Assembly: GCA_002067265.1 (NCBI GenBank)
Contig: MVQW01000185.1
Location: 1 to 7,938 of the forward strand
Reading direction: 5' to 3'
DNA from: Methanomethylovorans sp. PtaU1.Bin073
GTDB taxonomy: Archaea > Halobacteriota > Methanosarcinia > Methanosarcinales > Methanosarcinaceae
DNA: 7,938 nt
The notes under the pieces are model-generated. The model had not been told where the DNA came from. It ran no database searches and saw only the letters and a list, made by a program, of their open reading frames with translations. Both the position numbers and the translations under genes were made by a program. This document shows positions 1-6,114 of the stretch, piece after piece (the stretch's first letter is position 1; every line of letters starts with the position of its first letter).

Positions 1-341
1 CCCTGTTGAATGATAATGAGTTTTTATCATGGATACGCAACGTCTCTTCAAATACAACAATGACTGCAGTATGCGGTGGTACTTTATTATTAGGAGCTGC
101 AGGATTCTTGAATGGAAAAAGAGCAACCACGCATCCAATGCTCATGGATTTCTTGAACAAATATACAGATAACGTTTCAGATATAAGGGTCGTGGAAGAT
201 GGGAACATAATCACTGCCAGAGGTGTTACTGCAGCAATTGACTTAGGATTATACTTATGCGAAAAAATAGCTGGCATTGAAGTAAGGAAAAAGATACAGA
301 AACAAATGGACTATCTGGCATACAATGGTCATATGGAGTAG
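1..341 (+). CDS. DJ-1/PfpI family protein, 3' end only
   Basis: This is the C-terminal part of a DJ-1/PfpI (class I glutamine amidotransferase-like) protein. The reading frame is open to the left edge, so the start and roughly the first half of the protein lie outside the window; the TTG at base 6 is an ordinary internal leucine codon. The visible part contains the nucleophile-elbow motif AVCGGTLLLGAAG (Cys at bases 72-74) and then GKRATTHP, matching the family's usual GxRATTHW stretch. A further conserved segment, DGNIITARGVTAAIDLGLYL, is the family's C-terminal helix region. Members include cysteine proteases, chaperones, glyoxalases and isonitrile hydratases; the sequence here does not decide among them. 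The next gene starts 29 bases downstream with no terminator between, so the two are probably co-transcribed. The family assignment is firm and the activity is unknown. Confidence 0.85.
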   Translation, partial: LLNDNEFLSWIRNVSSNTTMTAVCGGTLLLGAAGFLNGKRATTHPMLMDFLNKYTDNVSDIRVVEDGNIITARGVTAAIDLGLYLCEKIAGIEVRKKIQKQMDYLAYNGHME

Positions 342-370
342 AAGTAATATCCAGATATGAGGGGAAGGGA

Positions 371-985
371 ATGAAAGCTGAAAGTGCTAATATCCAAGAT
401 TACATTAAAAGAACCAAAGTTATAGACTACGATAATGAGCTGATCATCTACAAATGTCGTGAGTTAGAGAATGGCGTAACAGATGAGATCCATCTGATTA
501 AAAAAGTATATGAATTTGCCCGGGATGAAATATCCCATTCAGGCGATATTGATGCACATGAAGTAACATGCAAGTCATCAGAAGTTTTGAGATCTGGGCA
601 TGGGATATGTTGTGCCAAATCCCACCTGCTTGCAGCTATGCTGAGATACTTTTCAATACCAACTGGTTTTTGCTATCAGAAACTTCGTTCAGATAATGAT
701 CCTGGCAAAAAAGTATTACATGGTCTTAATGCGGTATATCTTAGAGACTTTGATAAATGGATTAGACTGGACGCCAGGGGAAATAAGGAAGGAGTAGATG
801 CTCAGTTTAGTTTGTATGAAGAAAAAATTGCCTGGCCAATAAATGAAAAGCTTGGTGAAGAAGACCATGAAATGATATTCGTAGAACCAAACAGTACTGT
901 GATTGAAGTTATGACAAGAAGTAAAGATCGGAATGAGTTGTGGGCTGATTGGGAACTTGGTCTAAAAGAGTTGTTTCATGCTTAG
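371..985 (+). CDS. Transglutaminase-like superfamily protein
   Basis: A 204-residue protein of the transglutaminase-like cysteine protease superfamily. The core motif is SGHGICCAKSHLLAAMLR at residues 75-92. By alignment with the common GVCxDxAxLLAALLR pattern, Cys80 is the probable nucleophile. His117 (in VLHGLNAVYL) and Asp134 (in WIRLDARGN) complete the expected Cys-His-Asp triad. There is no signal peptide or membrane segment, so it should be cytoplasmic. Prokaryotic members usually hydrolyse peptide or amide bonds rather than cross-link proteins; the substrate cannot be read from the sequence. The ATG start is supported by a strong purine-rich ribosome binding site (GAGGGG at 359-364, six bases before the start). 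It follows the DJ-1-family gene by 29 bases and precedes the phosphopantetheinyl transferase by 52 bases, so it is probably the middle gene of a small operon. Confidence 0.85.
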   Translation: MKAESANIQDYIKRTKVIDYDNELIIYKCRELENGVTDEIHLIKKVYEFARDEISHSGDIDAHEVTCKSSEVLRSGHGICCAKSHLLAAMLRYFSIPTGFCYQKLRSDNDPGKKVLHGLNAVYLRDFDKWIRLDARGNKEGVDAQFSLYEEKIAWPINEKLGEEDHEMIFVEPNSTVIEVMTRSKDRNELWADWELGLKELFHA

Positions 986-1037
986 CATTTGGTACTTAAC
1001 AGAGGTAAATTGAATAATACTTCTCTCAGGGATTTTC

Positions 1038-1721
1038 ATGGAAATCGAACAATTAACACCATCCACTGTTCCAGTAAAACAAGTGACGGATCTCTGGAAA
1101 GAAAATGAGGTTCTCATTTCCATTATCGATTTGAATGAGTATCCATCTCCTTGTGCAGACTACCTCAATGAAATAGAAAAGGCACATCTTGATACGCTGA
1201 AAACAGAGTATTTCAAAAAAAGGTATATTGTATCACGAATGGTTCTTAAATCTCTCTCTGGTATCCTTAAGGAAAAACCATGGTCTTGTATTTCCACTAT
1301 TAAGGACGAATGTGGAAGGGTTCATGTATGCGATTATAATGACCTGCATGTCTGTATCGCATACAGTGAAAATATTATTGTTCTTGCAATATCCAAAATA
1401 GATCTTGGTATCGACATAGAGGTTATAAGGTCAAGGTCGGTTACAAGCATCTCAAAATCAATTAATAGATCACTGCCAGACGGCACTTCCTCTAAAGATG
1501 GATCTGATTTTCTTATCATGTGGACTTTGAAAGAAGCATACTGCAAACTCTCAAATAGAACCATGTTTTCTAATTTAAGCAGAAAATTGGATTTGTCAGA
1601 TGTTTATCATTTAAGTTATATCATAGACAATAAATACCTGCTTGCAATCGTTACGAAATCTCGTTCACCTAAAGTAAGCATAGCTCATCTTCAAAAAATT
1701 GATGATTTTATTTGGCAATGA
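1038..1721 (+). CDS. 4'-phosphopantetheinyl transferase, Sfp type
   Basis: A 227-residue protein with the two signatures of the 4'-phosphopantetheinyl transferase superfamily. The first is LGIDIEVI at residues 123-130, whose Asp126 and Glu128 bind magnesium. The second is WTLKEAYCKLS at 162-172 (Trp162, Lys165, Glu166, Lys170). The distance between Asp126 and Glu166 (40 residues) suits an Sfp-type single-chain enzyme. These enzymes move phosphopantetheine from coenzyme A to a serine on a carrier protein. The segment aligned with the Sfp ISHSG motif reads IAYSE (residues 107-111), so the usual SHS histidine is Tyr109; this may alter coenzyme A binding. An AGGGA sequence at 1028-1032 lies five bases before the ATG. 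No carrier protein, polyketide or peptide synthetase is present in the window. The superfamily call is strong; whether it is active is less certain. Confidence 0.85.
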   Translation: MEIEQLTPSTVPVKQVTDLWKENEVLISIIDLNEYPSPCADYLNEIEKAHLDTLKTEYFKKRYIVSRMVLKSLSGILKEKPWSCISTIKDECGRVHVCDYNDLHVCIAYSENIIVLAISKIDLGIDIEVIRSRSVTSISKSINRSLPDGTSSKDGSDFLIMWTLKEAYCKLSNRTMFSNLSRKLDLSDVYHLSYIIDNKYLLAIVTKSRSPKVSIAHLQKIDDFIWQ

Positions 1722-1731
1722 AACAACTTGG

Positions 1732-1737
1732 TTTTTT
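1732..1737 (+). terminator. T-tract terminator after the phosphopantetheinyl transferase
   Basis: A run of six T residues lies 10 bases past the stop codon, without an obvious hairpin. Archaeal RNA polymerases terminate at such U-tracts. It is the first T-run after the three-gene group from 1 to 1721, so it probably marks the end of that transcript. A second run of seven T (1840-1846) could act as a backup. Confidence 0.4.
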
Positions 1738-1771
1738 CAATGTAAATTGTAACCCACGTCGGGGCTAGAAT

Positions 1772-1801
1772 GTAGTCTTACCTGGGGTAAAATACGACTA
1801 T
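1772..1801 (+). other. Two-helix imperfect hairpin upstream of the GyrI-like gene
   Basis: TAGTC (1773-1777) pairs with GACTA (1796-1800), and directly inside it TTACC (1778-1782) pairs with GGTAA (1786-1790) around a TGG loop. A five-base bulge, AATAC, sits on the 3' side. A G-T wobble (1772 and 1801) could extend the outer helix. It lies just before a possible TATA box, so it may be a DNA operator, a terminator-like structure of the upstream transcript, or chance. No known riboswitch is recognised. Confidence 0.35.
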
Positions 1802-1809
1802 CTATATGC
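1802..1809 (+). promoter_or_regulatory. Possible TATA box for the GyrI-like gene
   Basis: CTATATGC is the best TATA-like element ahead of the gene. With the usual archaeal distance, transcription would begin near 1831, giving a leader of about 50 bases to the ATG at 1880. That placement would leave out the upstream ATG at 1823. This is a weak match found by eye. Confidence 0.25.
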
Positions 1810-1879
1810 TATCGGGCCTTAAATGAAATGCACATCTAATTTTTTTCAGTCAAATAAGATTAAATATGCAGGTAATAGG

Positions 1880-2491
1880 ATGACGAAGATCGATCTTAAG
1901 AAGGAAATGAAGCAACTTTATGCCCCGTCTGCAAAAGAAACATCTCTAGTGGAAGTGCCTCCAATGTCCTATCTGATGATAGATGGAGTGGGTGACCCGA
2001 ACACCTCACAGGAATATATGGACTCAATTGAGGCACTGTATGCTGTATCCTATACCCTGAAATTTATGGCTAAGAAAAGCGATAACCCTACAGATTATGT
2101 AGTTATGCCCCTTGAAGGTTTATGGTGGGCAGATGACATGGAAGAGTTCAGTGTTGAAAACAAGAATACATGGAAATGGACATCGATGATCATGCAACCT
2201 TCATTTGTTACTGAAGCAATGGTAAGCCAGGCGCTTGAGCAGGTTGAAAAGAAGAAAGGGCTTACCGGTCTTTCCAGAATTCGTTTTGAAAAATATGATG
2301 AAGGATTATCAGCGCAGATCACGCATATCGGACCCTATGCTGCAGAAACTCCTACGATCAGCAAGTTGCACAAGTTCATTGAGGACAATGGCTATTCTCT
2401 CAAAGGCAAGCACCATGAGATATATTTGAGCGATCCCAGGAAATCTGCTCCTGAAAAACTTAAGACCATTATCCGTCAGCCCATAAAGTGA
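1880..2491 (+). CDS. GyrI-like small-molecule-binding domain protein (COG4832 type)
   Basis: A 203-residue protein made almost entirely of a GyrI-like domain of the SOUL/GyrI fold, which binds small molecules. Recognisable segments are IDLKKEMKQLYAPSAKE (4-20), YLMIDGVGDPNTSQEY (31-46), PLEGLWWADD (77-86), THIGPYAAETPTI (148-160) and KHHEIYLSDPRKSAPEKL (177-194). The tandem tryptophans and the HHEIYLSDP segment are characteristic of the stand-alone group. Some stand-alone GyrI-like proteins are reported to hydrolyse cyclopropanoid toxins; whether this one does is inference. The frame is open to an ATG at 1823, but I prefer 1880 because family members begin with M-x-KIDLKKE and because the extra 19 residues span a T7 tract and are atypical. 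There is no fused AraC-type DNA-binding domain, so it is unlikely to be a classical regulator. It stands alone between a T-tract and a hairpin terminator. Confidence 0.88.
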   Translation: MTKIDLKKEMKQLYAPSAKETSLVEVPPMSYLMIDGVGDPNTSQEYMDSIEALYAVSYTLKFMAKKSDNPTDYVVMPLEGLWWADDMEEFSVENKNTWKWTSMIMQPSFVTEAMVSQALEQVEKKKGLTGLSRIRFEKYDEGLSAQITHIGPYAAETPTISKLHKFIEDNGYSLKGKHHEIYLSDPRKSAPEKLKTIIRQPIK

Positions 2492-2521
2492 AAAAGTCAT
2501 AATTGACTTTTCTTTGTTTTT
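2492..2521 (+). terminator. Hairpin and T-rich terminator after the GyrI-like gene
   Basis: AAAAGTCA (2492-2499) and TGACTTTT (2504-2511) form a perfect eight-base-pair stem with a TAAT loop, starting one base after the stop codon. A T-rich tail with a run of five T (2517-2521) follows. This ends the GyrI-like transcript and separates it from rio2. Confidence 0.6.
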
Positions 2522-2544
2522 ATATCTCCAATCTCAGGTTTAAT

Positions 2545-2582
2545 CATCCTGTCAACCACAAATATTCTAAACCATCCTGTCA
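2545..2582 (+). repeat. Ten-base direct repeat upstream of rio2
   Basis: CATCCTGTCA occurs at 2545-2554 and again at 2573-2582, 28 bases apart start to start. The core ATCCTG appears a third time at 2589-2594, against the rio2 start codon. The two full copies flank the TATA-like box at 2557-2567, the position expected of an archaeal operator. The function is inferred from position only. Confidence 0.4.
2557..2567 (+). promoter_or_regulatory. TATA-like box for rio2
   Basis: CACAAATATTC begins 39 bases before the rio2 ATG, which has no Shine-Dalgarno sequence. Its central AT core would place the transcription start within a few bases of the start codon, as in a leaderless or very short-leader mRNA. 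The same nine bases, CACAAATAT, stand 38 bases before the DUF460 gene start. An alternative TATA element, TTTTTATATC at 2517-2526, would give a leader of about 45 bases. Confidence 0.4.
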
Positions 2583-2595
2583 TATAAAATCCTGA

Positions 2596-3483
2596 ATGAT
2601 AGACGACGTCATCAGAGTATTTAAACAACTGGATAACAAGGACATACGCATCCTTACGGGCATAGAGATCGGAATGAAAGATTATGAATGGGTGCCTGTT
2701 GAGAATGTCATGAAATTTACCCGCATGACATACGATCATTTGTCCTTTCGGCTCAAAAAGCTTGGCAAACTGAAAATGTTTGCCTTCACAACAGTTCCTT
2801 ATGAAGGGTATCAGATATATTTTGAAGGATATGATGCTCTTGCCTTGCACACATTTGTGCAGAGAAAGACTATCAGTGCCATTGGCAACGAGATCGGTGT
2901 CGGTAAGGAATCAGTGGTGTTGGAAGCTATGAAAGAACCTGAACTGGGTATTGGAGATCCCGAAGGTGTGGTTATCAAGTTCCACCGGGAAGGTCGTACC
3001 AGTTTCACACAGGTCAAACGTAATCGCAGTCATATCGGTGACCGCGAGCACATGTCTTGGATATATGCAGCCCGCCTTGCAGCAAAACGAGAAGCTGATG
3101 TTATAAACAAGCTTTATCCTGACGTATCTGTTCCCAAGCTTATTGACCACAATCGGCATGCTCTTGTTATGGAGATCGCCAGAGGCTCTTTATTGTACAA
3201 GACAAAGCTCGAAGATCCCCAGTGGTTCTTTGATGAGATCCTCAGGCAATTGAAACTGGCTTATGCAAAAGGTATCATACACGCTGATATGAGCGAGTAT
3301 AACACTTTCGTTCACGAGGAAGGTGTGCAGATCATCGACTGGCCACAGTATGTCGAGCTTTCACATCCGCATGCAGATGAATTGCTTGAGCGGGATATTT
3401 CTAATATTCTTTCCTTTTTCAAGCGCAAGTATGAGCTAGATGCCGAACTTGAATCATCAATAGCGTATGTTAAGGGGCAGTGA
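2596..3483 (+). CDS. rio2: RIO-type serine/threonine kinase Rio2
   Basis: A complete 295-residue archaeal Rio2. The N-terminal winged-helix domain (about 1-85) includes YDHLSFRLKKLGKL. The kinase domain follows. Its ATP-binding loop is EIGVGKES (99-106), which is the Rio2-specific form of the P-loop. VIKFHREGRTSF (126-137) carries the likely ATP lysine, Lys128. WIYAARLAAKREA (155-167) is the typical Rio helix, VMEIARGSLL (191-200) is the hinge, and IIHADMSEYN (227-236) is the catalytic loop with Asp231 and Asn236. IIDWPQ (246-251) provides the metal-binding Asp248, the equivalent of the residue that becomes phosphorylated in eukaryotic Rio2. All key residues are present. Rio2 acts in the final maturation of the small ribosomal subunit, chiefly as an ATPase. 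The ATG has no Shine-Dalgarno sequence. The DUF460 gene starts 39 bases after the stop. Confidence 0.96.
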   Translation: MIDDVIRVFKQLDNKDIRILTGIEIGMKDYEWVPVENVMKFTRMTYDHLSFRLKKLGKLKMFAFTTVPYEGYQIYFEGYDALALHTFVQRKTISAIGNEIGVGKESVVLEAMKEPELGIGDPEGVVIKFHREGRTSFTQVKRNRSHIGDREHMSWIYAARLAAKREADVINKLYPDVSVPKLIDHNRHALVMEIARGSLLYKTKLEDPQWFFDEILRQLKLAYAKGIIHADMSEYNTFVHEEGVQIIDWPQYVELSHPHADELLERDISNILSFFKRKYELDAELESSIAYVKGQ

Positions 3484-3484
3484 A

Positions 3485-3497
3485 CACAAATATATTC
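3485..3497 (+). promoter_or_regulatory. TATA-like box for the DUF460 gene
   Basis: CACAAATATATTC begins 38 bases before the DUF460 ATG and just after the rio2 stop. It predicts a start of transcription close to the ATG at 3523, which has no Shine-Dalgarno sequence. It shares CACAAATAT and its spacing with the box before rio2. Readthrough from rio2 remains possible because no T-tract separates the genes. Confidence 0.4.
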
Positions 3498-3522
3498 CAG
3501 CAATCGAATAACTATCTAATGT

Positions 3523-5493
3523 ATGCATAATGGCATCATTTACGGGATTGATATTGCAAAGGGATCCTCAAGGGCACAACTGATCCCAAAGTATGCCGTG
3601 TCCATCCTTAAGGACGGCCAGGTGCATCGCCACAGTATGGTCAGTCGGAACCGTATCCTTAAGATGGTACATGATGACAGTCCGGACTATATTGCAGTAG
3701 ATAATATCTTTGAGCTTGCTTCGGATAAGGATGATCTCATCCGTTTCCTGGATAAACTGCCGGAATCCACCAAGCTTATTCAGGTAACAGGCGGTTTGCA
3801 CCAGCAACCTCTCCTTAAGCTTGCACAGGAACATGGCATTTCCATGAACCAGTTCAATCCGGGAGATGAAGCCGAAGCATGTGCCCGGCTTGCAGCTATG
3901 AGTGTTGGGTGTGAAGTCTCCCTGTTTGAAGATGTTACCAGGATCAAGGTCAGCAGGGCCAGGTCATTGGGCAGAGGGGGTTGGAGCCAGAACAGGTATA
4001 GGCGTAAGGTGCATGGTGCTGTTAAGGAGAAAAGCCGTCTGATAGAGCAGATCCTGCGCAAGTTCTCAAAAGAAACAGGTGTTACCTTTACAGCCAAGTC
4101 CATAGAAGGTTTTGGTGGCTATGTGCGCACTGATTTTATAGTTAATGCTAGCCGTGAGAAGATACCTGTGCATCCTTCCGTTAATGCAGATGTGCAGGTA
4201 AGCATCCGTAGTGTTGAAAGAGATAAGATCAAGTATATTCCTCTCGCCCCTTCTAAACGTAAATACACTATTGTTGGTATTGATCCAGGCACCACCGTGG
4301 GAATAGCTATTCTTTCCCTGAATGGTGAACTTCTCTTTTCCAATAGTTTCAGGGGTATGTCTCACGATCAAGTCGTCAAGCTGATATCAGATCATGGAAA
4401 ACCTGCTATTGTTGCAACAGATGTCTATCCTACACCTGCGGCTGTGGAAAAGATACGCCGCAGCTTCAAGGCAGTACTTGGCAGTCCAGGTACAGAACTG
4501 CGTGCTGAGGAAAAGATAGCAATGGCAAGACCTTTCGGTTATTCCAACGATCACGAAAGAGATTCACTAGCTGCTGCCATTAATACCTATCGTAATTACA
4601 AGAATATTTTTAGCAGAGTGGAGAAAAAGGCTCCTCGGTTTGCAGACCTTGATTTGGTAAAGTATCATGTCATAAACGGTGATTCCATTGAAGAAGCCAT
4701 AGAAAAGGTAACTGCTGTGCCTGTTCCCACCAGGCATGAAACAGCATCTGCATCAGGAGAAAGCATCGATGCAGATGAGCAGACAAAAAAACTTCAGGAG
4801 CTTGTAAGGCAGAAAAATGGCAAGATCCATGAGTTAAAGGAATATGTGCAGGAACTGAAAGAATCAAATTCAGAAAAGGATCAACTTTTAGCGGTGATGG
4901 AAGGTCGTATAAGCAAGCTGAAAAAAGCCGAATCTCTGGAGCTTCGTAAACAAAAAGAGATACATATACGTGATACGGAGATCTCAAGGCTCAAAACGGA
5001 GCTTAAAAAGTCTCAACAAGCCCTTCAAGACTCACGCCAGCACATCAAGAAACTGAAACAGATACGTAAGAAAGAGATCAAAGGCGAGGGCTTACCTGTA
5101 AAAGTAGTGACTGCTTTTACAAAAGAGGCTATCCAGCAGACAATGGATATGTATGGTATTAAAAAAGGCGATGTGCTCTTGCTTGAAGATTCCAGCGGAG
5201 GTGCTGCAGGCACAGCAGCCATACTGGTGGAGACTGGTATAAGAGCTGTGATCATAAAAGATGATATTTCACATGCAGCTAATGAAGCGTTTTTCCAGGG
5301 CAATGTGCCGGTGCTTAAAAACGTAGTAGTTCAAAGATTTGATGATTTTGCTACTGTAGAACCCAAAGTTCTGGAACAGGCATTGTCCGCATGGGAAGAA
5401 GATGCAAAGAAAAAGAGAAGGGATCAGGAACATCAACATTTGGCTTCCCTGCTTGATGAATATCGTAGTGAAAGGCGGCGTGGACTTGCCTGA
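3523..5493 (+). CDS. DUF460 (COG2433) protein with two RNase H-like domains
   Basis: A 656-residue protein of the archaeal DUF460 family, related to RuvC/YqgF nucleases. The first RNase H-like half (about 4-130) shows IYGIDIAKG with Asp10, IAVDNIFEL with Asp60 and Glu64, and NPGDEAEACARLAA with Asp115, Glu116 and Glu118. A basic segment (143-180, with SRARSLGRGGW and NRYRRKVHG) follows and may bind nucleic acid. The second half (248-360) shows IVGIDPGTTVGIAIL with Asp254, IVATDVYPTP with Asp300 and NDHERDSLAAAI with Asp347. A long charged coiled coil spans about 416-520. A C-terminal domain (about 525-615) contains DVLLLEDSSGGAAGTAAILV and looks like a small alpha/beta fold. The end is highly charged. 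The family has no settled function known to me; nuclease activity and RNA processing are inferences from the fold and the rio2 neighbour. A nearby ATG at 3519 is out of frame. Confidence 0.92.
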   Translation: MHNGIIYGIDIAKGSSRAQLIPKYAVSILKDGQVHRHSMVSRNRILKMVHDDSPDYIAVDNIFELASDKDDLIRFLDKLPESTKLIQVTGGLHQQPLLKLAQEHGISMNQFNPGDEAEACARLAAMSVGCEVSLFEDVTRIKVSRARSLGRGGWSQNRYRRKVHGAVKEKSRLIEQILRKFSKETGVTFTAKSIEGFGGYVRTDFIVNASREKIPVHPSVNADVQVSIRSVERDKIKYIPLAPSKRKYTIVGIDPGTTVGIAILSLNGELLFSNSFRGMSHDQVVKLISDHGKPAIVATDVYPTPAAVEKIRRSFKAVLGSPGTELRAEEKIAMARPFGYSNDHERDSLAAAINTYRNYKNIFSRVEKKAPRFADLDLVKYHVINGDSIEEAIEKVTAVPVPTRHETASASGESIDADEQTKKLQELVRQKNGKIHELKEYVQELKESNSEKDQLLAVMEGRISKLKKAESLELRKQKEIHIRDTEISRLKTELKKSQQALQDSRQHIKKLKQIRKKEIKGEGLPVKVVTAFTKEAIQQTMDMYGIKKGDVLLLEDSSGGAAGTAAILVETGIRAVIIKDDISHAANEAFFQGNVPVLKNVVVQRFDDFATVEPKVLEQALSAWEEDAKKKRRDQEHQHLASLLDEYRSERRRGLA

Positions 5494-5496
5494 AAC

Positions 5497-6048
5497 TTAA
5501 GGCCACTTCCGATCAAAGAAAATGTTCTTACCTGTAATGCTTAAAGGAATTGCCAGAGCGATGTCGGCTTTTATCATCTCTGCTTTAATAGCTGCTGTAC
5601 CTGCACTGTAAAATATTCTGTTGTCGATACACAGGTCTTTGGCCTTGGCTGCAGCACATCCTAATGCAATCCCCAAGTCTATGTATTTGATACTGCACTG
5701 TGGGCCCTTGAAATCTGTCTTTACCTTTTGTGCTTCCAGCATCTCGTCACATTTTTTATATCCGCATGCACCACAATTAAGTCCTACAGCGCCTGCATTG
5801 CGCAGACCTATGAGCACCACAGCGTCAGAATCTCTTATATTTCTTGCATCTCTTTTAAAGAATGCAAAAAAATCTCCTCTTTCATCAGCCATACCTTCCA
5901 TGAATCTGGCAAGGGTTTCCTGCTCATCACGTTCAAGGATACCGGTTACAAGGTCATCCTTACCTTTGCCTTTTGGTGCTGTGCGTGCTGCCACAAGTAT
6001 TTCTCTGGCAAGTGCATTGATACATTCAAGTTCAGGATTCTCTATCAT
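5497..6048 (-). CDS. DUF2148 ferredoxin-domain protein
   Basis: A 183-residue protein of the DUF2148 family (COG4739, proteins with a ferredoxin domain). The centre carries LNCGACGYKKC (residues 90-100: Cys92, Cys95, Cys100), then GPQC with Cys118, the right pattern for one four-iron cluster of the CGxCGxxxC type also found in RnfB and the corrinoid iron-sulfur protein. Further cysteines are Cys131 and Cys140. The N-terminal segment ILVAARTAPKGKGKDDL (17-33) resembles the flavin-binding start of nitroreductases, so a flavin in addition to the cluster is possible. There is no membrane segment. The ATG at 6048 is the only ATG, GTG or TTG start before the upstream in-frame stop; no clear ribosome binding site is seen. 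The gene is convergent with the DUF460 gene, with a three-base gap, and divergent from mobA. The role is probably in redox; the partner is unknown. Confidence 0.88.
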   Translation of the reverse strand: MIENPELECINALAREILVAARTAPKGKGKDDLVTGILERDEQETLARFMEGMADERGDFFAFFKRDARNIRDSDAVVLIGLRNAGAVGLNCGACGYKKCDEMLEAQKVKTDFKGPQCSIKYIDLGIALGCAAAKAKDLCIDNRIFYSAGTAAIKAEMIKADIALAIPLSITGKNIFFDRKWP

Positions 6049-6101
6049 AGCTTCAAGTATGTAGGAATCTATTTTAAGTATTGCGAAACTAAAATTTAAA
6101 G

Positions 6102-6114
6102 TAATATTTTATAC
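6102..6114. promoter_or_regulatory. AT-rich box possibly serving both mobA and the DUF2148 gene
   Basis: TAATATTTTATAC lies in the 107-base divergent region. Read forward (TTTTATA, 6107-6113) it would start transcription about 20 bases before the mobA ATG. Read in reverse (TATAAAATATT) it would start transcription about 35 bases before the DUF2148 ATG. A second reverse-strand candidate is at 6091-6102 (ACTTTAAATTTT in reverse). Confidence 0.4.

Noticed and set aside
6..8. TTG as a real start of the DJ-1-family protein
   Set aside because: The frame is open to base 1 and the family needs an N-terminal half that is absent here; the visible Cys motif would otherwise sit far too close to the start.
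1751..1769. CCC-ACGTC-GGG as part of a tRNA or structured RNA
   Set aside because: Only three pairs form, and no cloverleaf or known RNA pattern could be built around it.
1860..1868. TTAAATATG as a TATA box
   Set aside because: It lies only about 12 bases before the GyrI-like ATG, so transcription would begin inside the gene.
1823..1879. Upstream ATG giving the GyrI-like protein 19 more residues
   Set aside because: The extension is unlike the family start, contains a T7 tract, and would leave no leader from the only plausible TATA box.
3568..5303. Several reverse-strand open frames inside the DUF460 gene (up to 107 residues)
   Set aside because: They are shadows of a long well-supported coding frame; no motif, start signal or promoter was seen.
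5621..6099. Two forward open frames of 147 and 123 residues antisense to the DUF2148 gene
   Set aside because: Both are Ser/Cys-rich low-quality translations on the complement of a recognisable iron-sulfur protein; neither has a ribosome binding site or family motifs.
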